From contig DXYV01000047.1 in assembly GCA_019415645.1 (NCBI GenBank), positions 1 through 21,192 of the forward strand: a stretch of 21,192 bases of DNA, given 5' to 3'. The notes beneath the pieces were generated by a model, which worked only from the letters and a program-made list of their open reading frames with translations, did not search any database and was not told the origin of the DNA. Source of the stretch: Clostridiales bacterium. GTDB lineage: Bacteria; Bacillota; Clostridia; Oscillospirales; Oscillospiraceae. The position numbers and the translations under genes are program-made. This document shows positions 7,034 to 13,668 of the stretch, piece after piece. The first letter of the stretch is position 1; every line of letters begins with the position of its first letter.

Positions 7034-8422
7034 TTAGTGGTGTACGGCCTTCTGGAGCGCGCTCCACAGCGGCTGGAAATTGACTGCGGTCACGCCCAGA
7101 AAGCAGAGGACGGACCACAGCGGCCACAGGGGAACGGCGCGTTCGATCAGCAGGCACTGGACAACCAGAAGCAGGACGCTTGCGGCGGCCTTTGGAATGT
7201 CCCAGTGAATCCGAAGCATGGAGCGGGTGTGGACCGCCCGCACGCCGAAGATCAGAATATAGCTGAACAGGGTGGAGAGGGCCGCCCCCATGGAGCCCCA
7301 GAGCGGGATCAAAATGAGATTTCCCACGACGTTGGCCGCCGCGCCCAGCATCGTTGTGACCAGTGTGGCGGCGCTGCGCTGCTCCACCATATAAATGGAG
7401 GACAGGAAGGAGCCCAGACAGGCGAAGGTGGTGGCCAGCGTCAAAACCGGCACATAGTGCCACGCCTCATAGTAGGCCGGAGCCGCCAGCATCCGGGTGG
7501 AGATCTGGGCAGTCAGAATAACGCCGGACGCCACCACAAAGGCGATGGCAGAATAGACGACGAAGACGTTGGAGAAGAACCGCTCTTTTTCCGCCTTTGG
7601 CTGTTCCGCCAGGGCAGAGAGCTGCCAGGCGGAGGTGAAGATATTGGCCACGGTCGGCAAAACGGTGGGGATTTTGTTGGAGACCGCATAGATTCCGGTG
7701 GCGGCGCTCCCCACCAGCAGCGCGATGAGGTAGCGGTCTGAGATGTTGATGATCCAGCCGCAGAGGTTGGTGGGCACCAGCGGCGCGCTGTACCGCAGCA
7801 TTCGGGCCGCGCCGCGCCGGGTCACAGAGGACAGATGCAGATACTGCCACTGGCCGGCCCGGAGGAACACAAACACCGTGGTGATACCGTCCGCCAGAAT
7901 GTTGGCCATCACATAGCCCGTGACCCCCATGGGGAACACCGCCAGCAGCAGGATGTTGAACACGATGGTCAGCGCCGTGCGCAAAATCCCGTCCAGGGCA
8001 AAGAGTCGCACATGGCCCATGGTCCGCGCAAACTGGTTGCAGACCGAATGGATGTTGGCCATCAGCACATAAAGCAGCACCAGCCACACAGAACCGGAGA
8101 GGAACGGAATTTGTCCCAGTAGCGGCGCCGCCAGGAGCAGAATCAGAAAACCGGCCAAATCGGTCAGAATCCCGGTGGTAAAGACCTCGCTCTTGTCGGA
8201 GTTCCGCTCCAGTCCATACCGAATCACCGCGTTTGCCACCCCGACGGACGCCAGGGGGATGATCAGATTGCCGGTTTGAAGCAGCAGGTCGGTCACGCCG
8301 TATTCCGTGCTGGAGAGGACGCGGGTATAAAAGGGCGTCAGGAGAAAGGTCAAAAAACGGGCTCCAAAGGTGCTGAGCCCGAACAGGGCGGTATTGGAGA
8401 TAAGCTTCTGATAGGGGTTCAC
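7034..8422 (-). CDS. Polysaccharide/oligosaccharide flippase (Wzx-like, MOP superfamily)
   Basis: This is a 462-residue integral membrane protein with about 12-14 hydrophobic segments spread along its whole length. Its N-terminal pattern, NPYQKLISNTALFGLSTFGARF then TPFYTRVLSSTEYG, is typical of Wzx-type polysaccharide exporters, which flip lipid-linked sugar units across the membrane. I chose GTG at 8422 because GGAGG lies eight bases upstream. The open frame continues to 8485, but that segment is not flippase-like. No glycosyltransferase genes lie nearby, so the substrate cannot be guessed. The first 956 bases (7467-8422) are also open in the frame of the upstream alcohol dehydrogenase, a same-strand overlap that could make gene finders drop one of the two. 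Terminator at 6975-7013. Confidence 0.88.
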   Translation of the reverse strand: MNPYQKLISNTALFGLSTFGARFLTFLLTPFYTRVLSSTEYGVTDLLLQTGNLIIPLASVGVANAVIRYGLERNSDKSEVFTTGILTDLAGFLILLLAAPLLGQIPFLSGSVWLVLLYVLMANIHSVCNQFARTMGHVRLFALDGILRTALTIVFNILLLAVFPMGVTGYVMANILADGITTVFVFLRAGQWQYLHLSSVTRRGAARMLRYSAPLVPTNLCGWIINISDRYLIALLVGSAATGIYAVSNKIPTVLPTVANIFTSAWQLSALAEQPKAEKERFFSNVFVVYSAIAFVVASGVILTAQISTRMLAAPAYYEAWHYVPVLTLATTFACLGSFLSSIYMVEQRSAATLVTTMLGAAANVVGNLILIPLWGSMGAALSTLFSYILIFGVRAVHTRSMLRIHWDIPKAAASVLLLVVQCLLIERAVPLWPLWSVLCFLGVTAVNFQPLWSALQKAVHH

Positions 8423-9650
8423 GAACAGGACCTCCACGGGATTTTCGTTCCGTCCGCTTCGCACCGCCTGGCCCCTGCGGCGCAAAGCGGACGGCCCCGG
8501 TCTTTTGCCGGCACTCCATCAGGAGTTCATAGATCTCGTCCCGGCTTAGCGGACGGGGCCCGCTGGGGATCAGGTTGCAGGTGTCCGCCACCTTCCGCAA
8601 TACCTCCGGGGTGATCTCCACCTTGGAGCGCAGCTGGGAGAGTTTGGTGGGCAGGCCGCACTCCTGAATGAACGCGGCCAGGGCCTCCACGGCGGCCTCG
8701 GCGCCGTCCACGCCGAAGACCTCCTTACCAAACCGGGCAAATTTCGCTTCGGCATCCTGGACGATGCGGCGGTAATAGGCCGGATGAATCACCGCCAACC
8801 CCTGGCCGTGGTTGCAGTTGGTGTAGGCGCCCAGCTGGTGTTCGATCTGGTGAGCCTGGAAGTCGGTGAGGCGGCCCACCTTTAAGATGCCGTTCTCCGC
8901 CATGGCAGAGTCCCACATGAGGTTGCCCCGGGCCTGCATGTCGTGGATGTCCACCAGCAGGCGGCGCATATTTACCACCGTATTTTTCATGATGGCCAGG
9001 GCCACATCGTCGGATACATTGTCCCGGTCGGACTGGCCCAGATAGTTCTCCATGGCATGGCTCAGGGTGTCGAAGGCCCCGGAGAGGACCTGCATGGCGG
9101 GCACGGACGCGGTGTAGGCCGGGTCGAGGATGGCAAATACAGCGGCAATTCCCAGAATGGGCCCCTTCCAGTTCTTATCCTCGCAGGTAATGACCGCGCC
9201 GGAGTTCATCTCCGCGCCGGTGCCGGAGGCGGTGACCACCGCGCCCATGGGGATGCCGGCGGTGGGGAATTTCCCCTGCTGATACTCCATAGCCCAGATG
9301 TCCTCGTCCAGTACCGCCTGAGCGGAGATTACCTTGCAGCAGTCCACCACGCTGCCGCCGCCTACGGCCAGAATGAAGTCCACGCCGCATTCCCGGACCA
9401 GCCGGGCCCCCTCCTGCACCTTGGTGTAGGTGGGGTTGGGCATGATGCCGGAGAAGTCCACGACTTCCTTACCGGCCGCTTCCAGCAGCCCCTTCAGCTC
9501 GTCGTAGATGCCGTTGGCCTTGACGGAGCCTCCGCCATAGGCCAGCAGGACAGTCCTGCCGTACCCGGACACAAGCGCTTTCAGATGTTTTATTGCGGCT
9601 CCTTCGCCAAAGTAGACGGCGGTGGGATAGGTATAGACAAATTCATGCAT
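7467..9650 (-). CDS. Iron-containing alcohol dehydrogenase with lost stop codon (recognisable part 8508-9650)
   Basis: Residues 1-381 (9650-8508) are a complete group III iron-dependent alcohol dehydrogenase of the butanol-dehydrogenase type: FGEG near the N terminus, GGGS at 97-100 for NAD(P) binding, and metal ligands D194, H198, H267 and H281 in DTLSHAMENYLG and HQIEHQLGAYTNCNHG. The family should end about here (DEIYELLMECR), but codon 382 is CAA where TAA would fit. The frame then stays open for 346 more residues to a stop at 7467, overlapping the flippase gene. The tail does not resemble a protein domain. ATG at 9650 has AGGAGG nine bases upstream. It reduces aldehydes or oxidises alcohols with NAD(P)H and Fe2+ or Zn2+. 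It follows the ferredoxin-like gene by 23 bases. Either a real stop-loss allele or a sequencing error. Confidence 0.85.
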   Translation of the reverse strand: MHEFVYTYPTAVYFGEGAAIKHLKALVSGYGRTVLLAYGGGSVKANGIYDELKGLLEAAGKEVVDFSGIMPNPTYTKVQEGARLVRECGVDFILAVGGGSVVDCCKVISAQAVLDEDIWAMEYQQGKFPTAGIPMGAVVTASGTGAEMNSGAVITCEDKNWKGPILGIAAVFAILDPAYTASVPAMQVLSGAFDTLSHAMENYLGQSDRDNVSDDVALAIMKNTVVNMRRLLVDIHDMQARGNLMWDSAMAENGILKVGRLTDFQAHQIEHQLGAYTNCNHGQGLAVIHPAYYRRIVQDAEAKFARFGKEVFGVDGAEAAVEALAAFIQECGLPTKLSQLRSKVEITPEVLRKVADTCNLIPSGPRPLSRDEIYELLMECRQKTGAVRFAPQGPGGAKRTERKSRGGPVREPLSEAYLQYRPVRAQHLWSPFFDLSPDALLYPRPLQHGIRRDRPAASNRQSDHPPGVRRGGKRGDSVWTGAELRQERGLYHRDSDRFGRFSDSAPGGAATGTNSVPLRFCVAGAALCADGQHPFGLQPVCADHGPCATLCPGRDFAHGADHRVQHPAAGGVPHGGHGLCDGQHSGGRYHHGVCVPPGRPVAVSASVLCDPARRGPNAAVQRAAGAHQPLRLDHQHLRPLPHRAAGGERRHRNLCGLQQNPHRFADRGQYLHLRLAALCPGGTAKGGKRAVLLQRLRRLFCHRLCGGVRRYSDCPDLHPDAGGSGLL

Positions 9651-9673
9651 GAAAATGACCTCCTGGTTTCGAT

Positions 9674-10096
9674 TTAAGGAAGCTGACGGTTGGCACAGAT
9701 GATCTCCGCCAGCTGGATATGCTCGTTGCGGTAGCGCGCCTGGGGATTTTTCTCCGGAATCGTCAGACCGATGGCCTTCTCCGGGCAGTTGTGGACACAG
9801 GAGAGACAGGCTTGGCAGTTGCCGGGGTGGTGGACCGCCCGCCCGTGCTCCAGACAGATGGAGGCGGAGGGGCAGACCTCCGTACAAATTCCGCAGCCGA
9901 CACAGGAATCGGTGATTCGAATCAGGTGCTGCCAGGCGTCCGGCGGCATTTGACTGGCGCGGGCCAAGAACTCCTGATGCGCCGCCCGATCCGCATCGGT
10001 CACCTGGGCGATCCAGTGCTTGTGCGCCGTGAGGTCCTCCGCGATCTGCTGCGTATTTCCGTCCATGGAATAATAGACGATTACAGCCTTACGCAT
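9674..10096 (-). CDS. 2x[4Fe-4S] ferredoxin protein with vestigial flavodoxin N terminus
   Basis: This is a 140-residue protein. Residues 2-24 (KAVIVYYSMDGNTQQIAEDL) match the first strand and FMN phosphate loop of a flavodoxin. Instead of the remaining 100-plus residues of that fold, the chain goes to a short helical linker (25-60). Two 4Fe-4S clusters follow, with C65-x2-C68-x2-C71-x3-C75 and C94-x2-C97-x2-C100-x3-C104. The tail RYRNEHIQLAEI is typical of EFR1-type flavodoxin-ferredoxin proteins. I infer an in-frame deletion of most of the flavodoxin. The start is ATG at 10096, six bases after AAGGTGA. An in-frame GTG at 10102 is too close to the SD. It is co-directional with the alcohol dehydrogenase (23-base gap) and divergent from the TetR gene. 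Likely an electron carrier. Confidence 0.83.
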   Translation of the reverse strand: MRKAVIVYYSMDGNTQQIAEDLTAHKHWIAQVTDADRAAHQEFLARASQMPPDAWQHLIRITDSCVGCGICTEVCPSASICLEHGRAVHHPGNCQACLSCVHNCPEKAIGLTIPEKNPQARYRNEHIQLAEIICANRQLP

Positions 10097-10115
10097 CGTC
10101 ACTCACCTTCATCGC

Positions 10116-10144
10116 TTGACATGCCTCCTGGTTCCTATTATAAT
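10116..10144 (+). promoter_or_regulatory. Consensus sigma-A promoter for the TetR gene
   Basis: TTGACA (10116-10121), a 17-base spacer and TATAAT (10139-10144) form a perfect consensus on the plus strand. Expected start is near 10151, leaving a leader of about 144 bases before the tetR-type ATG at 10295. It lies inside the leader of the opposing ferredoxin transcript. Confidence 0.78.
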
Positions 10145-10182
10145 AAGCCCAAATATTTTATTGAGCCTGTGCCTATTATAAT
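10134..10182. repeat. 11-bp direct repeat pair, candidate operator
   Basis: CCTATTATAAT occurs at 10134-10144 and again at 10172-10182, 38 bases apart. The first copy includes the -10 of the plus promoter and the second contains the -10 of the minus promoter. A regulator binding both would control both directions. The TetR-family protein encoded next door is the obvious candidate, but this is inference. Confidence 0.45.
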
Positions 10183-10204
10183 GCCAGCGCCTTGTTTTGC
10201 TCAA
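10175..10204 (-). promoter_or_regulatory. Promoter for ferredoxin - alcohol dehydrogenase
   Basis: On the minus strand TTGAGC (10204-10199), an 18-base spacer and TATAAT (10180-10175). Expected start near 10168, so the transcript crosses the opposing TetR promoter at 10116-10144. Confidence 0.65.
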
Positions 10205-10294
10205 TGGGTAGGAGGGAACGGCCTGCCGCTTATGCGGCACGAAGGCGTGTTGTGCTCAGAAAGTCACAAAAAATTCAAACTGGAGAATCAAACG

Positions 10295-10864
10295 ATGAGA
10301 CAGGGAAAGACCGACCTGCGGGTGATCCGCACCAAAAAGGCCATCCGGGATGCCTTCTGCGCCATGATTATGGAGATGGACTATCCGGACATTACCATCA
10401 AGGAACTGACCCAGCGGGCCATGATCAATCGGAATACCTTTTATCTGCACTATGACTCCATGGACGCGCTGCTGCAGGAGCTGCAGGATGAGATCGCCGG
10501 GGAGTTCATCGAAAAGCAGGTTTCCTACACAAAGATGGCGGACATTCGCCGGATGATCCGGGTGTTTTTTGAGTACATGGCCACTCAGTCCCCGCTGCAG
10601 GACCGGCTGCTGTGCAGCGGCAGCTATCAGTTTTTCTATGACCGGATCAACCAGCAGATCATGGGGCACCGGAAATTGATGAACCGCGGAGTCTTTGGCC
10701 TGGATGAGGCGTCTGAAAATCTGATTTTCGCCTATTACGGCAGCATCACGGCCATTCTCTACCGGCAGTGGGTGGCGGACGGAAAGAAGCTCTCGTTGGA
10801 GGACGTGATCGAACTGGCCACCAAGCTGATCTGCGAGGGAATGTCCGGCGTGGTAAAGTATTGA
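10295..10864 (+). CDS. TetR/AcrR-family transcriptional regulator
   Basis: This is a 189-residue protein. Residues 6-58 are the TetR-type DNA-binding domain (RVIRTKKAIRDAFCAMI, then ITIKELTQRAMINRNTFYLHYDS, with the conserved FYLHY turn). The rest is helical and should form the ligand-binding and dimer domain, which I cannot assign to a subtype. ATG at 10295 has TGGAGAA about nine bases upstream. The frame is open much further upstream, but that part overlaps the divergent ferredoxin gene. Divergence from the ferredoxin and alcohol dehydrogenase genes with overlapping promoters suggests it controls them, as TetR genes often regulate their divergent neighbour. Confidence 0.9.
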   Translation: MRQGKTDLRVIRTKKAIRDAFCAMIMEMDYPDITIKELTQRAMINRNTFYLHYDSMDALLQELQDEIAGEFIEKQVSYTKMADIRRMIRVFFEYMATQSPLQDRLLCSGSYQFFYDRINQQIMGHRKLMNRGVFGLDEASENLIFAYYGSITAILYRQWVADGKKLSLEDVIELATKLICEGMSGVVKY

Positions 10865-10942
10865 TGCGGCCAACAAGGGAGGTGCGTTCCCTAGAATAAC
10901 ATCCAAAGTTAAACTATTTCTAAACCAGAGATAAAGGATGTG

Positions 10943-10982
10943 AAACATTCCCCTGGGGCCGGTCGGCCGCAGGGGAATGTTT
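10943..10982 (+). terminator. Long perfect hairpin downstream of TetR gene, likely terminator
   Basis: AAACATTCCCCTG (10943-10955) pairs perfectly with CAGGGGAATGTTT (10970-10982). The 14-base loop can itself fold (CCGG with GGCC). The T run is short (GTTTGG), so termination would rely mainly on the strong stem. Confidence 0.6.
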
Positions 10983-11084
10983 GGTGCGGTCTTGCGCTGA
11001 TGCCCGCGCCGGCACAGTCCGGCGCGCAGACCTGCGTTCCGCTCCCTTAGTTTATCTATTGTTTAAGATTCCGCAGGGTCCATG

Positions 11085-11093
11085 TGCTATACT
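11085..11093 (+). promoter_or_regulatory. Extended -10 promoter of the DMT transporter gene
   Basis: TGCTATACT is an extended -10 element (TGn plus TATACT at 11088-11093). No good -35 is seen at the right spacing. Expected start near 11100. Confidence 0.5.
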
Positions 11094-11189
11094 AAACCTG
11101 GAAACGCCGGAGAAGGGGCCTGAAAGGGACCGCGGACGCCCGGATTGAGGCGGATTCAGGTCCGGCAACTCAGAGAGGAGCGAACTCAA

Positions 11190-12056
11190 ATGTGGATTCT
11201 ATGCGCGGTCGGCTCCGCGTTTTTCGCCGGAGTGACGGCCATCCTGGCCAAGTGTGGGATTCGAAAAACGGATTCCACAGTGGCCACTGCGATTCGTACC
11301 ATTGTAGTGCTGGCCTTTGCGTGGATCATGGTGTTTTTGGTGGGGGTTCAGGATCAGCTGAGCGGACTGGACGGGACCACGCTGCTGTTTTTGATCCTGT
11401 CCGGTCTGGCCACCGGCGCTTCCTGGCTGTGCTACTTCAAGGCGCTCCAACTCGGCGATGTGAATAAGGTCGTGCCCATCGACAAGTCCAGCACTGTACT
11501 GACCATCCTGCTGGCCTTTCTTCTGCTGGGTGAGCCTATCGGCCTGTTTCAGGGTATTGGCGTGATTCTGATTGGCTTGGGCACATTCTGGATGATTGAG
11601 AAAAAGCCCGGGCAGGCCGAAACCACCCCCCAGGGAAAGAGCTGGATGTTCTATGCCTTCGGCTCGGCTGTGTTTGCCAGCCTCACCGCCATTTTAGGAA
11701 AAATCGGCATTCAGGGCGTGGAGTCCAATCTGGGTACGGCCATCCGCACGGGCGTCGTGCTGGTCATGGCCTGGTTTATGGTGCTGGTCACCGGCAAGAC
11801 CGGGCAGGTGCGGCAGGTTCCGCGGCGGGAGCTGGCCTTTATCTGCCTGTCCGGTCTGGCTACCGGGGCCTCCTGGCTATGCTATTACCGTGCCCTTCAG
11901 GACGGGCCCGCCAGCGTGGTGGTTCCCATCGACAAGCTGAGTATTCTGGTCACGGTGGCTTTTTCTTGGCTGGTATTCCATGAGAAGCTCACCAAGCGGT
12001 CCGGGTGCGGGCTGGCGCTGATTGTGGCCGGGACACTGGCCATGTTGATTTCGTAA
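11190..12056 (+). CDS. EamA / DMT-superfamily transporter (duplicated 5-TM halves)
   Basis: This is a 288-residue membrane protein with about ten transmembrane helices in two EamA repeats, roughly 1-138 and 150-288. The halves are unusually alike: LSGLATGASWLCY occurs in both, followed by ALQ-x-G and VVPIDK-x-S, and the openings match as well (GSAFFAGVTAILAKCGI and GSAVFASLTAILGKIGI, then TAIRT in both). This fits a duplication and fusion of the short 140-residue COG2510-type protein. DMT carriers export or import metabolites and drugs. The substrate here is unknown. ATG at 11190 has GAGAGGAG about nine bases upstream; an in-frame ATG at 11145 lacks comparable support and the family starts at MW. 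A strong terminator follows at 12124-12161. Confidence 0.92.
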   Translation: MWILCAVGSAFFAGVTAILAKCGIRKTDSTVATAIRTIVVLAFAWIMVFLVGVQDQLSGLDGTTLLFLILSGLATGASWLCYFKALQLGDVNKVVPIDKSSTVLTILLAFLLLGEPIGLFQGIGVILIGLGTFWMIEKKPGQAETTPQGKSWMFYAFGSAVFASLTAILGKIGIQGVESNLGTAIRTGVVLVMAWFMVLVTGKTGQVRQVPRRELAFICLSGLATGASWLCYYRALQDGPASVVVPIDKLSILVTVAFSWLVFHEKLTKRSGCGLALIVAGTLAMLIS

Positions 12057-12123
12057 AAGAATGTTCTGCTCTGCTATGTCCGAGTTGGTTCACGCGTTTT
12101 GAGCAGAGCGGAAAAACAAGATG

Positions 12124-12161
12124 CGGGCAGCTTCCCGGTCGGGAAGCTGCCCGCGTTTTTT
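12124..12161 (+). terminator. Rho-independent terminator of the DMT transporter gene
   Basis: A perfect 13-bp stem (CGGGCAGCTTCCC at 12124-12136, GGGAAGCTGCCCG at 12141-12153) with loop GGTC, followed by CG and six T. On the minus strand TTGTTTTT follows after a few bases, so it may also serve the converging DUF1540 gene. Confidence 0.92.
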
Positions 12162-12173
12162 GGCCTCGGAAGA

Positions 12174-12365
12174 TCAGCAGCCACAGTTGGTTCCGTGGTC
12201 GCCCAGTTTGAAGGAAGCGCACTCGGTCTCCGCGCAGTTGCACACGTTGCTGTCGCAGCAGCCCACCTTGATCTCGTTGAGCGAACAGGCCTGCTGCTCG
12301 GCGCAGTGATAAGCGCAGCTGTTGACGGTACACTTGATGCTCGGGTTACACTTCTTGTTGTCCAT
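12174..12365 (-). CDS. DUF1540 small cysteine-rich protein
   Basis: This is a 63-residue protein with 12 cysteines. It has the DUF1540 pattern: IKCTVNSCAYHC, then a short spacer and C-S-L-N-E-I-K-V-G, and C-x-C-A-E-T-E-C-A-S-F. There is no signal peptide or membrane segment. The cysteine spacing suggests metal binding, but no function is established for the family as far as I know. ATG at 12365 has GGAGGAA nine bases upstream. It lies 62 bases downstream of the YjdF-like gene on the same strand, so they may be cotranscribed. It converges with the transporter gene. Confidence 0.88.
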   Translation of the reverse strand: MDNKKCNPSIKCTVNSCAYHCAEQQACSLNEIKVGCCDSNVCNCAETECASFKLGDHGTNCGC

Positions 12366-12427
12366 GGAATGATTCCTCCTTTTCCGAACTCCGGGGTTAG
12401 TGTACCCGGGGAAAAGGATTTTATGTA

Positions 12428-13315
12428 TTACGGCTCCGGCTGCGATTCGGAATCCTCCTGGTCCAGCGCCTCGGCGATGGCCGCCGGATCGGCGCCCTCA
12501 TCCACGGCTTTACGCTCTTGGTCCATCAGTACGCGGGGAATAAAGCGGCGGGCGAACCGGCCCTTTCCGCGGCTTTTGACAAAAAAGTAACCGACAAAGG
12601 AAAAAATGACCGCGCCGATAAAGTTCACAAACAGATCTTTCATGGTGTCATACAGGCCCACGTCCAGATAGCCGCCCAGTCCCAGCGCCTGCTGAGTCCC
12701 GTCGCCATGGACCAGAATCACGTCGGTGATGTCCTTGACAAGGATTGCCTTGGTGCCGTGATTGGGGTCGAGCATCACGGTGGAAATACTGTTAAGGATG
12801 GTGTCCTTCTGCATATCGAAATGGACGACCACATCCATAAAATGCTCAAAAAATTCCCAAAGGACTCCCACAGTCATGGAGAAGCAAAAAGCCACCACCG
12901 CCATAAAGAAGGGAGAGAGCTTCAGGGAGACACGCTCCTGGCGGTTCAGCAGATCCACCAGGGAGAAGCCGATGGCGGCGCACAGAAAGCCGTTGAGGGT
13001 GTGCAGCATCGTGTCCCAATAGGGAAACTCGATGTAGTATGCTTGAATTTCGCCCAAAATTTCCGCCGAATAGGCAAACAGAAGAATGACGATTTCCAGC
13101 GTGTCAGGCAGGTCGATATCAAAGCGGCGCTCGATCATGGAGGGGAGCATGAAGAGAACCAGGGTCAGGACACACAGGAACACATTTTCGTAGTTACCGT
13201 TGAAAAATTGGGCGATCATGACCGCGATGACGGACAGACGGAGCAGAATATAGACCGCGGCCATGAGCCGCTTGTGCTCGACGTGGCGGTAGGTATGGGA
13301 TTCTTTTTTTGCCAT
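12428..13315 (-). CDS. YjdF/DUF2238-like integral membrane protein
   Basis: This is a 295-residue protein with about seven hydrophobic helices: around 20-38, 43-58, 68-85, 103-122, 133-150 and 228-248. The central segment FPYWDTMLHTLNGFLCAAIGFSLVDLLN and the later VGVLWEFFEHFMD resemble the DUF2238/YjdF inner-membrane family, which carries conserved acidic and histidine residues in the same positions. A soluble loop of about 70 residues (156-226) precedes the last helix. The tail is acidic (DQEDSESQPEP). ATG at 13315 has AGGAGG six bases upstream. Function of the family is unknown to me. Divergent from the 70-residue gene on the other strand. Confidence 0.75.
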   Translation of the reverse strand: MAKKESHTYRHVEHKRLMAAVYILLRLSVIAVMIAQFFNGNYENVFLCVLTLVLFMLPSMIERRFDIDLPDTLEIVILLFAYSAEILGEIQAYYIEFPYWDTMLHTLNGFLCAAIGFSLVDLLNRQERVSLKLSPFFMAVVAFCFSMTVGVLWEFFEHFMDVVVHFDMQKDTILNSISTVMLDPNHGTKAILVKDITDVILVHGDGTQQALGLGGYLDVGLYDTMKDLFVNFIGAVIFSFVGYFFVKSRGKGRFARRFIPRVLMDQERKAVDEGADPAAIAEALDQEDSESQPEP

Positions 13316-13410
13316 GAGGTTCCTCCTTGGTAAAACAGCGGAAGATGATGAAAAAGACAGGGTAAACCCTGGAGTGGGACGGCATAGAATGAAAGGGGAG
13401 GTGAGAACCC

Positions 13411-13623
13411 TTGAATTTGCGCAATCAACAGATCACGTTGGGGGAGCTGTGGGATGATCCAAAATCCAGAGCCGTGTTCCAACGGCGGGTGCCGATGCTC
13501 GCCAAACACCCGGTGCGGGGAAGCGCGCGCAGCGTCACGCTCCAGCAGCTGGCGGATTTTCTGGCGGGCTGGCTGCCGGATAAGCTGATTCAGGACGTAT
13601 TGCGGGAATTGCAGAACATCTGA
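13411..13623 (+). CDS. Unrecognised 70-residue helical protein with TTG start
   Basis: I do not recognise this protein. It starts at TTG (13411), for which GGGGAGGTGA seven bases upstream is strong support; there is no usable ATG in frame before residue 29. It is 70 residues, mostly predicted helical: ITLGELWDDPKSRAVFQRRVP, a basic loop (HPVRGSARS), then TLQQLADFLAG and LIQDVLRELQNI. It is basic overall, with no cysteine, signal peptide or membrane helix. A hairpin terminator follows eight bases after the stop. The L-G-E-L-W-D-D-P pattern is reminiscent of short helical tails at the C terminus of some clostridial glycoside hydrolases, but that comparison is from memory and weak. Confidence 0.6.
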   Translation: MNLRNQQITLGELWDDPKSRAVFQRRVPMLAKHPVRGSARSVTLQQLADFLAGWLPDKLIQDVLRELQNI

Positions 13624-13631
13624 GCAGGCGC

Positions 13632-13659
13632 GCCCCGCCGGGTAAAATCCCGGCGGGGC
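13632..13659. terminator. Hairpin terminator shared by converging genes
   Basis: A perfect 11-bp GC stem (GCCCCGCCGGG at 13632-13642, CCCGGCGGGGC at 13649-13659) with loop TAAAAT lies between the 70-residue gene (plus) and the glyoxalase-like gene (minus). T runs are short on both sides, so it is a probable rather than classical terminator. Confidence 0.6.
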
Positions 13660-13668
13660 GTCGGCGGT

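Larger units (their letters stand above)
10865..11189. other. Gene-free stretch between TetR and transporter genes
   Basis: This 325-base stretch has no supportable ORF. It holds the long hairpin at 10943-10982, a perfect 8-bp GC stem (CGCGCCGG at 11005-11012 with CCGGCGCG at 11019-11026), the transporter promoter near 11088 and a GC-rich transporter leader of about 90 bases. In the leader CCTGAA (near 11119) could pair with TTCAGG (near 11156). I could not match the leader to a known riboswitch class. Confidence 0.6.

Noticed and set aside
7467..8505. Idea that the alcohol dehydrogenase tail and the flippase are two genuine overlapping proteins (overprinting)
   Set aside because: The tail sequence is rich in R, P, G and H with no fold signature, the enzyme is complete at residue 381, and CAA is a simple change from TAA.
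11100..11189. Possible riboswitch in the leader of the DMT transporter gene
   Set aside because: There is pairing potential, but I could not match the conserved cores of guanidine, TPP, SAM, fluoride or other classes I know. A covariance-model search would decide it.
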